Under the pieces are notes generated by a model, which did no database searches, was not told the origin of the DNA, and saw only the letters and a list, made by a program, of their open reading frames with translations. DNA of 64,000 nucleotides, from positions 362,194,517 through 362,258,516 of the forward strand of contig NC_073303.1 in the NCBI RefSeq assembly GCF_027595985.1, given 5' to 3'. Positions 1-10,745 of this stretch are shown piece after piece (position 1 is the stretch's first letter; the number at the start of each line of letters is the position of its first letter). The DNA comes from Sorex araneus. Its lineage: Eukaryota > Chordata > Mammalia > Eulipotyphla > Soricidae. Made by a program: the position numbers and the translations under genes.

Positions 1-537
1 AAATTGGACTGTGAATCAACATTGGAGTCAAAGTCTATTTCAAATGTACCTCAGGGCAATTGAAAGAAATAATTTAGTAAATTTCCTTGTACAGCGGCGA
101 CTCTTTTATAATGTGAATAATCACGTTCTCATTCTAAGTCTTCCAAGTTGGAGTTTTGTCAAGTTGGCTAAATGAAGGCACACTGCACCTTGAATTTTTA
201 TGTTAAGAAACTGCAGTATGGAGCAAAACGGCTGCTCACAGGCTGTCTTCCCCATTAGGTTCATGAGCCGAGTGGGCATAGCCCTGGATGGCTTCACCAG
301 GCAGACACAGGTGTCAGGAAATTGGGTAGAAGGGGTAGAAGGGGAAAATGTCTGCAGAGAAAACTTTGGTGAGATCAAGAAAGGAAAAGAAGAGGACTGA
401 GATGGAGAGGAGGGAGGGTGGTGGGGAGGGAGGGAAGATGGAGAAACTTTTTTCATTGTTAGCCACTGCAAAAGATGCCATGGGGCATTTTGAAAGCCTG
501 GAAAGAGGAAGGAGGAAGAAAGAAATGATTTTTTTTA
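1..537. other. intergenic DNA, no gene seen
   Basis: Mostly unique sequence with a purine-rich tract (G/A) at about 380-530. Open frames on both strands lack exon-like structure or recognisable protein words. Confidence 0.6.
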
Positions 538-790
538 ATTTATTTATTTTATTGAATCACCATGTGGAAAGTTACAAAGCTCTCAGGCTTATGTCTCAGT
601 TATACAATGCTCGAACACCCGTCCCTTCACCAGTGCACATATTCCACCACCAAAAACCCCAGTATACCTCCCACCCCTCTGCTTCCCCACCCCCGCCTGC
701 GTAGCTAATAAGTTTCACTTCACTTTCTCTTTATCTTGATTACATTCCATAGTTCAACACAAAACTCACTATTGTTGTTGGAATTTCCCC
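538..790 (-). mobile_element. shrew LINE-1-like 3' end
   Basis: Minus-strand copy of a family recurring at least nine times here. In sense it reads ...CACTGGTG(A/G)AGGGA, ..TTGTATGACTGAAAC.., ..CTCA(C/T)(A/G)GTGATTCA, then (A/T)n with AATAAA. The shared 3' end, variable 5' truncation and A-rich tail are those of a LINE. Assigning it to the host L1 is inference. This copy reaches upstream to the GGAAATTCCAAC stretch at about 775-785. Confidence 0.65.
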
Positions 791-974
791 CAAAAAAACA
801 GTCCTGCTGAAAAGGAAGCATTTGATAATTAGTTTTTCATTGCTGAGAGTGAAGAGATATGAAGGTTTGGGATTTCTGTATTTTAGTTTTTTAGTAATTA
901 AGTCCAGGGAGATTTATGTCAGAAATTGCATCGCTTCCCTTCCTGGGGCACCATGGGGCTATGGCTTAGTTCAC

Positions 975-1100
975 AGTCTAGAGACATTTCTGCAAGAAGC
1001 TGCTGGTACCAAAAGTAGTCTAGCTGGCCTCCGGATCATGGTCGATCAGCAGCAGACACGCGCAGCCACCCGGGTCGCATCTCGGCGGAGAGCACGCTAG
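975..1100 (+). repeat. unidentified GC-rich dispersed repeat, copy 1
   Basis: Contains ACATTTCTGCAAGAAGCTGC, then ATCATGG, then a CpG-rich end (CGCAGCCACCCGGGTCGCAT, CTCGGCGG). The order and wording match the block at about 24344-24465. Family identity is unknown to me. Confidence 0.5.
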
Positions 1101-1339
1101 TATCAAGAAAGAAATGATTTAAACCAGCACTTCCCGAGCTTAATGCACCCATGAGTCATTTGAATTTTGTCAACATTCTGAACGATTCGGGAGGTCTGGA
1201 TTGGGGCACGGGGGTTCTGACAGGTCACTGATGACTGATGGCTGATGGCTGATGGCAGTGTGGCTGTTCCAAGGTGCAAAGACTGGAGGCAAGTTTTTTA
1301 AATAGATGCTTAGGATGTCTTCTCAAAAACTGAACTGTC

Positions 1340-1512
1340 AGGGGCCAGAGCAAGAGTCCAGTGGGTAAGGCACTTACCATACAAGAGTACAGAGGATAGG
1401 GCACTTGCCTTGCACACTGCTGACCCGGGTTTGATTCCTGGCATCCCATATGGTTCCCAAAGCCCACCACGAGTGATCCCTGAGTGCAGAGCCAGGAGCA
1501 AGCTGAGACTAT
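1340..1512 (+). mobile_element. SOR-type SINE with partly duplicated head
   Basis: tRNA-like head, B box CCGGGTTTGATTCC and body ...CATCCCATATGG...GAGCCAGGAGCAAG. The GGGCACTTRCC head segment occurs twice (about 1358 and 1399), as if part of the 5' region was duplicated. Confidence 0.8.
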
Positions 1513-1541
1513 ATTTCCTGATTTTCATGTTTTCTTATTCT

Positions 1542-1719
1542 TTTCCTTTTTTTGGCTTTTTGGGTCACACCTGGCGATGCTCAGGGGTTACTCTTGGCTC
1601 ATGCACTCAGGAATTACTCCTGGCGGTGCTCGGGGGACAATATGGGATGCTGGGAATTGAATCCGGGTTGGCCACATGCAAGGCAAACACCGTACCGGCT
1701 GTGCTATTGCTTCAGTCCC
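1542..1719 (-). mobile_element. SOR-type SINE with 17-bp target duplication
   Basis: Nearly full length and flanked by perfect 17-bp direct repeats TCATGTTTTCTTATTCT at 1525-1541 and 1720-1736, so insertion by LINE-driven target-primed reverse transcription is clear. In the family the sense strand has polymerase III boxes (A: TAGCACAGCGGG; B: GGTTCGATTCC) and an A-rich tail after GTGTGACCCAAAAAGC. Confidence 0.95.
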
Positions 1720-2149
1720 TCATGTTTTCTTATTCTATTGCACCCCATGCCTACCCATACTTTTGCTGGCCGGAAGGAAGTAGTAGCTCTGTTTGGAACA
1801 AGAAGTGAGCTACTGTGACATTTTCAGCAGTTTTATAACAGCAACGAAAAGGCAGAGCATACTAGGGATGGGCAAAGGTTTTAGCTTTGATCTCATGCAA
1901 CAGCATTCCACTGAGTCGTGCCATGCCCACTATTTCGACAAAATTAATTCGATGTCTTACGCTCTCTCCCTCTCTTGAGAGGTATCTGGAACAATAGTGG
2001 GATGCCAGATATGTAACGTTTTTCTTTGAACTAAAGGCAAAGGGAATACATAAACCCCAAAATACCTTTGACTCTAAGCATCAAATATACTTTGAAACTA
2101 AGAAACTATAGTTCTCATCTTTAGAAACCATATTTCCTTAAAAAAAAAA

Positions 2150-2300
2150 CTTGAAGCCAGAAAGGTAGTATAGCAGGTAAGTTCCTAGCCTTATACCCAG
2201 TCGACCTGGCATCCCATATGGTCCTCTGAGTGCTGCCAGGAAAGAACCCTGAGTACTGAGTGAGCACTAAGCACCACTGGGTGTGGCCCCCAAACAAGCA
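2150..2300 (+). mobile_element. SOR-type SINE, diverged
   Basis: Recognised by TAGTATAGCAGGTAAG, GGCATCCCATATGGTCC, GCTGCCAGG and GGGTGTGGCCCCCAAA. The B box is damaged. Confidence 0.8.
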
Positions 2301-2629
2301 AACAGAAATAGCCATGACCCCATATAAAGACACAGAGAGAATTTCCTCGAATATAATTTTCTGTACTTGGTTTTCTCGACAGCCAAAGACAAAGTCACAA
2401 TAAGATCACCTCATATTTCCATGGTAAGTTGTCCATTTTCTATTTATTAGTGTAAAGAATACCCTAAATCCCAAATCAGTCTTAACAATCACCAAAATTT
2501 AACTTCCTCAATAAGTTGCAGGGACGGGGGGGGGAGAAAAGATGCTCAAAATCAAAATGTGGCCCCTTGGAAATTCCAGATAAGTCTTTCCCAACTACAT
2601 AGAAAATCTTGAAATAGAAAAAAAATCAT

Positions 2630-2785
2630 AGAGCCAGGAAAGATAAAACTGTGGGCAGGGGCAACCAGGTTCAAACCCTGGCATCCCATATGGTCTCCCA
2701 AGCACCGTCAGGAGTAATTTCTGAGAACAGAGCCAGGAGTAACCACTGAGCATCACTGGGGGTGGCCACCCAGAAATCAGTATAT
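2630..2785 (+). mobile_element. SOR-type SINE, diverged
   Basis: AGGTTCAAACCCTGGCATCC, CACCGTCAGGAGTAATTTC and GAGCATCACTGGGGGTGGCC are visible; the head is degraded. Confidence 0.8.
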
Positions 2786-2789
2786 AAAA

Positions 2790-3970
2790 ATGCTGTTCCA
2801 AATATATACTGGGGGACAGTGGATATGATGTCATAAGCTCTTGCAAAATGGTGTGATTTGTGTGTTAATTGTACATTTACTTCTGCTTAAAAACACCAAT
2901 ATTATGTAAGTTTTGTATGCCTCAAAGGGAAAAAAATAGGTTGCACAAAAGAATTTCTATTGATGATGATTCTTCCCATGTCTTCAAAAATGTCTGGAAG
3001 TGGAACTGTAAGAAAACTATTAGAAGAATACACACACTCACTTAGGAGGCATAGAATTGTTATATATATATTAACATAGCCCGTAGATACTTATAAACAT
3101 AAAAGCCATCTAGATAAAAATACTAAAGCATAGTTTTCATCTTCCATTTCCTGTTCTCCAGTTCTAAAGCCTGAGCAAGCAGAGTGCCTTTCATAGGATA
3201 GAACATATCTGCCCCCTGGTGGAACGATGACATTAACATCTCAGTCCTCACTGCCCTGATTCCTGCCACAGAGATTAGCTTATAACTAAACAGATATCTT
3301 TATGGCGCGGGTGAAAGAATACATTTCCATCCCGGCTTGATATTAAGCAGGTGCTAGACAAAGACACACTTGACGGCGTCTTTCAGAATAACTGAGTAGA
3401 CTGCATCGTTTTGCGTGAGTTCTGGGAAGTCCCTGGTATGAGCTCACCTCTGGGAAGCCAACCAGCCCAGACATTTTGTCACAGGAGGGACAGTGTCCTT
3501 GAATCTGGAGGGGGTCGGGGAGGGCATCGTTGTAAACATGATAAGCACAAATCCTCGTTGTCTTCTGACCCAGAGAGTTCCCACCTCATGTTAAGGTTTT
3601 AGAAAGCTGACGTCTATTTACAGAAGCTAAATACTTAAATTTGTGAGAGCAGATAGTGGGACTATCTCAGGACCAGGAGTCTAACATAAAACTGGGCCAA
3701 GTTTCCCCTCATTGCATCTGCCAATCAAGCATCCTGCTGTTACACCAAGAGGATGTTCATCAAATGTTTACTGTGAAGCAACAAGAACTGAAGGGCAACT
3801 TGGGCTGAGCACTGCATGACTCCAGTGGCACCAGCAAGTGCTGTTACCAAGATTAGCTCTACCAGCAGCACCAGAACATCAGCATCACCAAGAACCCTGG
3901 CTCAGCTGGGTGCAGGGGGGCTAGGGGGAGGGGGGGTGACAGGGGTGCGGGTTGGGGGCTTGTATTAAAA
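2790..3970. other. intergenic unique block
   Basis: About 1.2 kb of non-SINE sequence without an exon-like frame. It has short AT runs near 3060-3075 and a G-rich stretch at 3914-3958. Confidence 0.55.
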
Positions 3971-3975
3971 AAGAT

Positions 3976-4061
3976 CATCTTCAGACCTGGGAGGTAATTC
4001 AATGTGCTGAATTCAGGGTTCAGTCACCAGCACTGCAAAGTTCCCTGGGCACCACCTGGTA

Positions 4062-4062
<1 letters not shown>
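3976..4062 (+). mobile_element. SINE fragment ending in a CA array
   Basis: Truncated head and B box (AGGGTTCAGTCACCAGCAC), then CCCTGGGCACCACC running directly into the CA repeat. Confidence 0.55.

Positions 4063-4094
<32 letters not shown>
4063..4094. repeat. (CA)n microsatellite
   Basis: About 16 uninterrupted CA units adjoining a SINE fragment. Confidence 0.97.
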
Positions 4095-4095
<1 letters not shown>

Positions 4096-4284
4096 CTTCA
4101 TGGGTAAGATGAGGTCCCCTTATCCAGAAGACCATAAAAAATAAAAAAAATAAATAATTGACTACTGAAGATCCTGAAACAGGAAGAGCGAAAAGGTCAG
4201 ATGCACAATATTTACTATTACTCTAAGAATAGTAGTAAAAGTAGTGAGTAGTGATAATAATAAATACTATAAGGATTTTTATGT

Positions 4285-4447
4285 ACATGTTGGGTTCACA
4301 GCCAGCTGTACTCAGGGCCGCCTGCTGACTTTTTGTTCAGAGATCAGTCTGGCAGTGCTTGGGGAGCCTGTAAGGGCCCTGGGGACAGTCTGGTGAGCCG
4401 TGTGCAAGGCAAATGTCCTACCCCCTGTACTATCTCTCCAGCTCCTA
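4285..4447 (-). mobile_element. SOR-type SINE, old
   Basis: CAGTGCTTGGGGAGCC and the reversed head GTGCAAGGCAAATGTCCTACC..CTATCTCTCCAGC are clear; the middle is diverged. Confidence 0.7.
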
Positions 4448-4553
4448 TGAGTATCCTTTTAAGCTGAAGTGGAGGTGATTTAATAAAAAATATTGGTCCT
4501 GTGCACAATCAGGAACCTTTCAACCATCTCGTAGAATTCAGTCTAGACATAAC

Positions 4554-4804
4554 TCTGTAGCACTGTCGTCCCCGTTATTCATCAATTCGCTCAAGCGGGC
4601 ACCAGTAACATCTCCATTGTGAGTCTTGTTGTTACTGTTTTTGGCATATTGAATATGCCACGGGTAGCTTGCCAGGCTCTGTCATGTGGATGGGATACTC
4701 TCGGTAGCTTGCTGGGCTCCCTGAGAGGGAGGGAGGAGGAATCGAACCCGGGTCAGCCGCGTGCAAGGCAAACGCCCTACCCGCTGTGCTGTTGCTCCAG
4801 TCCA
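4554..4804 (-). mobile_element. long-variant tRNA SINE
   Basis: Second SINE type in the window. The same tRNA-like head (reversed: GAATCGAACCCGGGTCAGCC) is joined to a different roughly 170-bp body containing CTTGCCAGGCTCT, GGCATATTGAATATGCC and GCGGGCACCAGTAAC, and ends in a CAGTGATACAGTG-type tail. Further copies are at 8133, 16898 and 23911. Confidence 0.9.
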
Positions 4805-4837
4805 AAAGTGAAATAGTGATAATAATTTTTTAAAAAA

Positions 4838-4940
4838 ATCACTCCACATGGTGTTTGAGCATTGTACAACTGAGACTTAAACCTGAAAGCTTTGTAACTT
4901 TCCACATGGTGATTCAATAAAAGAATTTAAAAAATAAAAA
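4838..4940 (+). mobile_element. shrew LINE-1-like 3' end, short
   Basis: Begins near TCCACATGGTGTTTGAGCAT and ends GTGATTCAATAAAAG followed by A-rich sequence. About 100 bp, strongly 5'-truncated. Confidence 0.65.
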
Positions 4941-4969
4941 AAAATTAAAGTAAAAAAAAAAATCACTCC

Positions 4970-6265
4970 ACAGTCTTCCCGCTCCTCCACGGCCAAGGCT
5001 ACTCCTGACGCCCTGGGTTGTTCCAGTGGCCCCCAGAGTGGGGTGGCATTGCCCACCGTGGGAAAGGCTGGCCTAGGGGGCAGAGCCCAGCCCCCGGCAG
5101 AGCGCCTGCAGGTCTCTCAGGGGTTCCGCAGCCAAGCACCCTGCACCGGGAGCAAATCGGGACAGGAGAAGGTCAGAAGAGCACTTCCTACTGAGCATCC
5201 CCTGGCTGCTCCGTCCTTTCCTGTGAGGCCGGGGTGAGCAGTGAAGACCCTCCCCCAGCACTCAGCAGAGAACAGCTCCCACCCATGTCCTCTGGAGCCC
5301 TGTGGGCCCGAAGCAGGGGGTGGGCCCCACGGGGTGACCCCCCCCAAGCCCAGCCCTCAAGGCCAAAGAGCTCTTGAGGGAGCTGGAGCGACTGTCCAGC
5401 TGAGCCTGGTTCCCTCCGCGGCATCATAGGGCTCCCCGACCCCCACCCCCAGGCTGGATCCCACACCACTGGGTGTGGCCCCAAACTCCATCCCCACCCC
5501 CACCCAGAAAAGCGACCCTGATGGAGCCCAGAGGGCCCTCGCATACAAGGGCAGTATACAAGGGCAGCGGTGGGCCGACCCGGCCCAAGAGAAGAGGAAG
5601 GGAAGCCCCAGAGGGTGGGGGCCTCACCTGTGGTCCCAGCGGCAGACCTGGGACCACCCTCCCCCCCCCCCCCGCGGATGCCAAGAATCACTCTCCAGGC
5701 AATAAGGCTGGAGCCACCCCGACTCTCCCCTTATTCCTGCCCCCCCAGATATTTCCGAGGGTCGCACTCTGACTCGGGCTTTGGAGCTCCCCCCCTGCTT
5801 CAGGGCCGGGCAGCAGGGTGGCTCGGGGCCACACCCGCCCCTTGGTCCCTTTCCAGACACTTCCTCCCCCTCCAGCACCCCTGCCCCACTGCTCAGCCAC
5901 ACTCCACCTGCGCCCTCCTGAGTCACAACTCACCAATACTTAACATGAAGATAGTTGCTGATTAACCAGCAGCAACTCTGATAAACCATAGATCTGAACT
6001 GAAGGGAACAACGCTGGAGGAACTACAGTTTGGTGAGGTACGGAACAGCCTCGGGTCAGAGAGAAGCTCAGAGGACCGAGTGCATATACTTTTCGTGCAG
6101 AAGGCTGGGTTTCCGTGCCTGGCACCACATGAACCAGTTAGTGCGCTAAGTTTTCTCTCAGGAGTCTTTCCATTCCACATTTAAATACCATTCCTTCTAC
6201 AGTACTGGACCAGAGTAAGGAGCCCATGCGTCTTAAGTAGATGGATTTTCATTAGTGAATTTTGA
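4970..6265. other. GC-rich intergenic block, no gene seen
   Basis: High G+C with many C runs (for example 5661-5673), ending about 5940, then ordinary unique sequence. Overlapping open frames on both strands are as expected for stop-poor GC-rich DNA; none has recognisable domains or splice-bounded structure. Confidence 0.55.
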
Positions 6266-6268
6266 GGT

Positions 6269-6437
6269 TTTTTGCTTTTTTGGTTACACCCAGCAATGCT
6301 CAGGGGTTACTCCTGGCTCTGCACTCAGGAGTTACTCCTGGCAGTGCTTGGGGACCATATGGGATGCCAGGGATTGAACCTGAGTCGCTGCATGCAAGAC
6401 AAACGCCCTCCTCACTGTACTATCGCTCCAGCCACCA
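6269..6437 (-). mobile_element. SOR-type SINE
   Basis: TTTGCTTTTTTGGTTACACC..CAGGGGTTACTCCTGGC through GCATGCAAGACAAACGCCC and ATCGCTCCAGCC; full length. Confidence 0.92.
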
Positions 6438-6487
6438 GTAAAATATTTTCTAAAGTACAAATAAACTATTAAAAAAAAACTCATACA

Positions 6488-6672
6488 GATGGGGCTGGAG
6501 CAATAGTACAGCAGGTAGGAGTTTACCCTGCATGTGGCCAACCTGGGTTTGATCCTTGGCACTCCACATGTCCCCTGAGCCCACCAGAAGTGATCCCTAA
6601 GTACAGAGCCAGGAGGAAGCCCTGAACACCGGCAGATGTGACCCTAAATAAATAAATAAATAAATAAAAATA
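6488..6672 (+). mobile_element. SOR-type SINE with AAAT tail
   Basis: GATGGGGCTGGAGCAATAGTA through ACCGGCAGATGTGACCC, followed by an (AAAT)n tail. Confidence 0.9.
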
Positions 6673-6846
6673 AGAACTCATACATAAATCAGGCCTCACC
6701 TTCATTTCTCTGCCATTTCTATGTCTATTGTTTCAGAATTCATGACATCTGAATACCACACGAAAGACAAACATCAAAACACAAGAGGTGAAAGTTCTTG
6801 TTCATAATTCCCATTCTATCCAACTTTTCTCAAATAAGCATGTTAC

Positions 6847-7041
6847 ATTTTTTTGTTGTTGTTGTTTTTCTTTTTGCTTTTTGGGTCACACCCGGTGATG
6901 CTCAGGGGTTATTCCTGACTCTGAACTCAGAAATTACTCCTGGTAGTGCTCGGGGTACCATATGGGATGCTGGGAATTGAACCCGGGTTGGCCGCGTGCA
7001 AGGCAAACTCCCTACCCACTGTGCTATCACTCCAGCCCCAT
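6847..7041 (-). mobile_element. SOR-type SINE with 9-bp target duplication
   Basis: Complete copy between direct repeats GCATGTTAC at 6838-6846 and 7042-7050. The tail is TTG-rich on the plus strand. Confidence 0.94.
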
Positions 7042-7427
7042 GCATGTTACTTTTAACATGAAACTTAAAAGGCAAAAAAAATATTTCACATTCCCCCGAG
7101 ACTTCATTTTCTTTCCCCAAGCCATTTTTTATCTACTTTTTCCATTCTCTGATTCAGAATCCCCATCCCACTACCCAGGACCAAACCTCTCCGCCCCTGA
7201 CTCTCCCTCTGCCGCTTTCCCCTCTGCAAATAGCCTCCAGAGTCCGTCGCCTGTTTTCCTTCTACAGTCTCCTGTGCATGCCTTTCTTTTCATTTCCTCT
7301 GCCACAGCTTCGTTTAACACCCTTAGGCCCTTATGCCTAAATAGCTGTAAAATTCCTATTTCATCTCCAAGCCTCTTTGGGCCACATTCTGAAAATACTG
7401 TCAGAACGTTTAAAAAATAAATGATTT

Positions 7428-7577
7428 TCTCAGACCAGGGAGGTAGCTCAAGTGCTGGAGCTAGTGCTCTCCTCGGGAGAGACCTGGGTTTCAATCCCCA
7501 GCCTGCATGGTCCCCCAGTACTGCCAGGAGTGGTCCAAAAACAAACAAGCAAACCAAAAAAAAAAAAAAAAAAAGCA
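7428..7577 (+). mobile_element. SINE, diverged, poly(A) tail
   Basis: CAGACCAGGGAGGTAGCTCA, AGACCTGGGTTTCAATCCCCAG and CTGCCAGGAGTGGTCC, then an AAAC and poly(A) tail. Confidence 0.72.
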
Positions 7578-7984
7578 TTTTCGTGATTCTCAGTAAATTT
7601 CTGAACTCAGCTGTTTTGGTTCCTTTCTGCTCTAAATGAAAAATCCAAGTGTTCTGGCGTGACAACCAGCGACATCCCCTGCAGCTTGCATTCGCCTGCC
7701 TCTCCACTTCTGCACTCGCCAGCTCCCTCCTGAACCCTCCGCTGCAGACAGGAGCTTCCGCTACCTGGCTCCACACAAGCTGCTCCACCTGCCACCATCC
7801 CGGGGATGCTCTTCCCTTGCCCACGCCTCAGCCTTCTCTCCAACCACGCCGATTCCTTCTGCTGTGCCGGGACCTATGCCCAAGGTACCCCCCTCTTCAG
7901 AGGCACTCTGTGAAGCCCCCATCTCACAGTGATGCTGGCTTAGAAGTCATCTGGGTCATAAAGATTAAAGTTTGATTTAGAGAG

Positions 7985-8132
7985 ACCCGCCTCCGGGAGG
8001 GTTGGAAAGGGGGAGGGGTTATACTGGGGATATTGGTGGAGGAGAATGTGCACTGGTGGAGGGATGGGTGCTTGATCATTGTGTGATTGAAACTCAAACA
8101 TGAAAGCTTGCAACTGTATCTCATGGTGATTC
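7985..8132 (+). mobile_element. shrew LINE-1-like 3' end
   Basis: GAGGGGTTATACTGGGGATA, GAATGTGCACTGGTGGAGG and ATGGTGATTCA. It is directly abutted by the SINE at 8133, which evidently landed in its tail. Confidence 0.7.
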
Positions 8133-8372
8133 ACTGTATCACTGTATCACTGTCATCCCATTGCTCGTTGATTTGCTTGAGCAGGCACCATTAACGTCTC
8201 CATTTTGAGACTTGTTACTGTCTTTGGCATATTAAATATGCCCCGGGGAGCTTGCCAGGCTCTGCCATGTGGTCGAGATACTCTCGGTAGCTTGTCGGGC
8301 TCTCTGAGAGGGGCGGAGGAATCGAACCCTGGTCCACCATGTGCAAGGCAAACGCCCTACCCTCTGTGCCAA
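8133..8372 (-). mobile_element. long-variant tRNA SINE in a LINE tail
   Basis: Repeated ACTGTATC tail units, the GCAGGCACCATTAACGTCTC body and the reversed head GAATCGAACCCTGG..GCAAACGCCC; the extreme 5' end is missing. Confidence 0.88.
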
Positions 8373-8374
8373 AA

Positions 8375-9195
8375 AAATAAAAAGAAAGACCTACCTATGT
8401 GTAGATCTTCCTCAAGAGTGCATCTGTAAATGACTCAACATGGGGGCCGTGATCATATCACTATGTCCCTAACACTTGCAACTCGGAGCATTGTCCCTTA
8501 AAGCAATTAAATGCACTCGAAAACCAACTGGTCTTATTGTTGACAACAGGCAAGCTGGACTGGCTCATTTTGCTTAAAAGCAATGGACCCAATAGGTAAT
8601 TCCGAGGGGAGTCAATCATTTTCCTGACACCGTCCGCCAGCCTCTCCTCTTCACATTCAAAGTCTGTCCTGAATATGTGTCCAAATATATGCACTCCCAT
8701 GGACAGCATCTTTCTCCCCTCCTTATTCCTCTGGGCAGGACTCCTTTGTGCCAGGTAGAACCCCAAAGTGCTCTGCTAGATTTCAGATGTTCTCCCTAGC
8801 AATTGGTCGGGATCTAATGAATCACAAACAGAGTCTGTCCCTGTTGACTCCCATTTCTTCTCTTCACACATTCCCTGGCCCCTCGTCCTTCACAAAACAA
8901 CTCCTGAGCATCTGCTCTGATGTGTAGTCAACATGCAAGGAGGCGCTGTTGACCAAAAAAAAAAAAAAAAAAGCAGGGCATCCTTCCCTGTAGGAATTTG
9001 GTATTTGACAGCAAACGGAGACACCCTGATGTGAGTAGGCTTTTGTTTAGGAAGCTTGTCACTGCAGAGAGCTACAAGGCTTTTATGTATCCGGAGTTAA
9101 GGGCTACTTTCCTCCGAGGAGACGTCAGACAGAGAATAAGCACCGTTGATGCCTGAGTGTATGTTTACAAGTGGAGTAGAGGGAGGGTTTGGGGA
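8375..9195. other. intergenic unique block
   Basis: No repeat recognised except a poly(A) run near 8957-8972. The stretch around 8490-8700 has balanced composition and no open-frame signature; it could be conserved non-coding DNA, which sequence alone cannot show. Confidence 0.45.
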
Positions 9196-9199
9196 TTGT

Positions 9200-9305
9200 T
9201 TTATCGGAGGGGTCCACCCCTAGTGGGACTCAGGGGTCACTCCTGGCCCAGCTCAGCGGTGGCGGAGGTGGAAAGGGGCTCTCCCATGCCAAGCTCTCTG
9301 CAGCC
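9200..9305 (-). mobile_element. old SINE fragment
   Basis: GTGGGACTCAGGGGTCACTCCTGG and CTCCCATGCCAAG suggest a decayed minus-strand copy. Confidence 0.4.
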
Positions 9306-10340
9306 CAGGAGGGGCAGTTTATGAGATTATGAAGACACTAAAGCTAAAGTCCTTCCCTACTAAATAATTACCCATTTTCACTGGTTGGCATGGAAAGGGA
9401 AAGAAAATAGTGACAGCACCGGGGACAGAGGACAGAGATGGAGGGAGCCGGTAAGGAGAAGTTTGTGGGGGACTGTAGGACAGCCAGACTGGGGGCGGGG
9501 GAGGGGGTGAGATAGGGTGGAGGGTGAGGGAGTGATGGGCTGGGTTCCACTAAATTAGAAGTGTCCCCTGGAACTTCAGATAGAGAACTCTCAGCGTTAG
9601 AAGTCAGTGGAAGGTCTTTTGTGGAGAGAGACGGGGTGCTTTCAGCATCTGAGTAGGCGGGACGACATCATCTGGGCAGGACGGTGAGCAAAAGGGAGAC
9701 ATCCAGGACTGTAGGAAAGAGGCAGTCGGGGCCAGCTGGGGGGCAGGCTCGCCTATCACGCCCACTTTGAGCACCAAGGGCAAGGCAGAGCCTCAGAGGG
9801 GGACGCCAGCGGCACATTCCAGCACCACAGTCCCTGTTCTCAGGCTGCAGGACAAGTTCACAGGCTATGAGCCACAGGGGAGGGAGGAGGAGACACAGGC
9901 AAGGCGGTGGGGCTCCAGCACCCCAGGGACGAGGCTGTGAGAGGCACCTGCAGCAGCCACTGTGAAAGGTCAGTGAGTTCCGGAGGGGGGGTTCGTGGAG
10001 GGCAGTGTGAGGGAACCGAGGGATGAACAGAGGAACAGTGTGGTCGCTCAGCTGACAGCTCTCCAGACAGGGGAAACTGGGACTGCTGGGTGTGCGGCAG
10101 AGGCCCAGTGAGCAGCCAGAGGCCCATTCACGCTGTCCCGGAGGATCTCCACAGACGTTCCACTCCACCTCCTATTTCAGTGTGCCCAGCGCTTTATCTC
10201 CTCTTCCGCCTACCACCCACCCTCGATCCCAGCCCTCAGACTTCCCTCCTGTCTGATGTCTGATCACTTAATGAGAGTGTGCTTTGCACATTGCAAGGAC
10301 AAAGACTAGCATAATATATGTATATCAGAAGACACAAGCA
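9306..10340. other. intergenic unique block
   Basis: GC-moderate sequence with G-rich tracts (9490-9535). Overlapping minus-strand frames at 9668-10168 show no conserved protein features. Confidence 0.5.
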
Positions 10341-10345
10341 AGCAA

Positions 10346-10346
<1 letters not shown>

Positions 10347-10386
<40 letters not shown>
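10347..10386. repeat. (AC)n microsatellite
   Basis: Twenty uninterrupted AC units. Confidence 0.98.
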
Positions 10387-10389
<3 letters not shown>

Positions 10390-10519
10390 CAGGCAGGTGG
10401 AGGGCAAGGACAATGCAAGGAAAGGCCAGCAGGTGCCCGCAGGTAGCGAGAGGCAAGCTTGTAAGTTCAAACGGCAGAGGTGGGGGAAAAGAGCAACGTA
10501 TTTGAAAACAGCACTCCGA

Positions 10520-10745
10520 GTCCTGACTTTCACATTAGAGCTGCCTTTGATGGCAAATGTTTAAAATTGCATGAAAGGCGAACAGCCACCCAGGGGATTG
10601 CTTCCGGAGCCGGCTCAGGGGGAGCCCGGCAGGCCCCTCATTAGAATGAAATAGGGACAAAGCTGCGATTGAAGCCTCCGGAGCCTCCCGCGGCCGTTGG
10701 TTACGCCGCACTGACCCCTAGAGGCTCGTCCTGGGCTTCCGAGCA
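10520..10745. other. candidate conserved non-coding block
   Basis: Repeat-free sequence with mixed composition, including GATGGCAAATGTTTAAAATT and CCCTCATTAGAATGAAATAG. It lacks an open frame and does not resemble the local repeat families. Conservation is a guess from texture only. Confidence 0.3.

Noticed and set aside
5188..5965. Overlapping 100-167-codon frames in GC-rich DNA
   Set aside because: Stop-poor composition explains them; no splice-bounded or domain-like sequence.
7171..7824. 217-codon minus-strand open frame
   Set aside because: It crosses a SINE and its poly(A) tail and has no recognisable domain.
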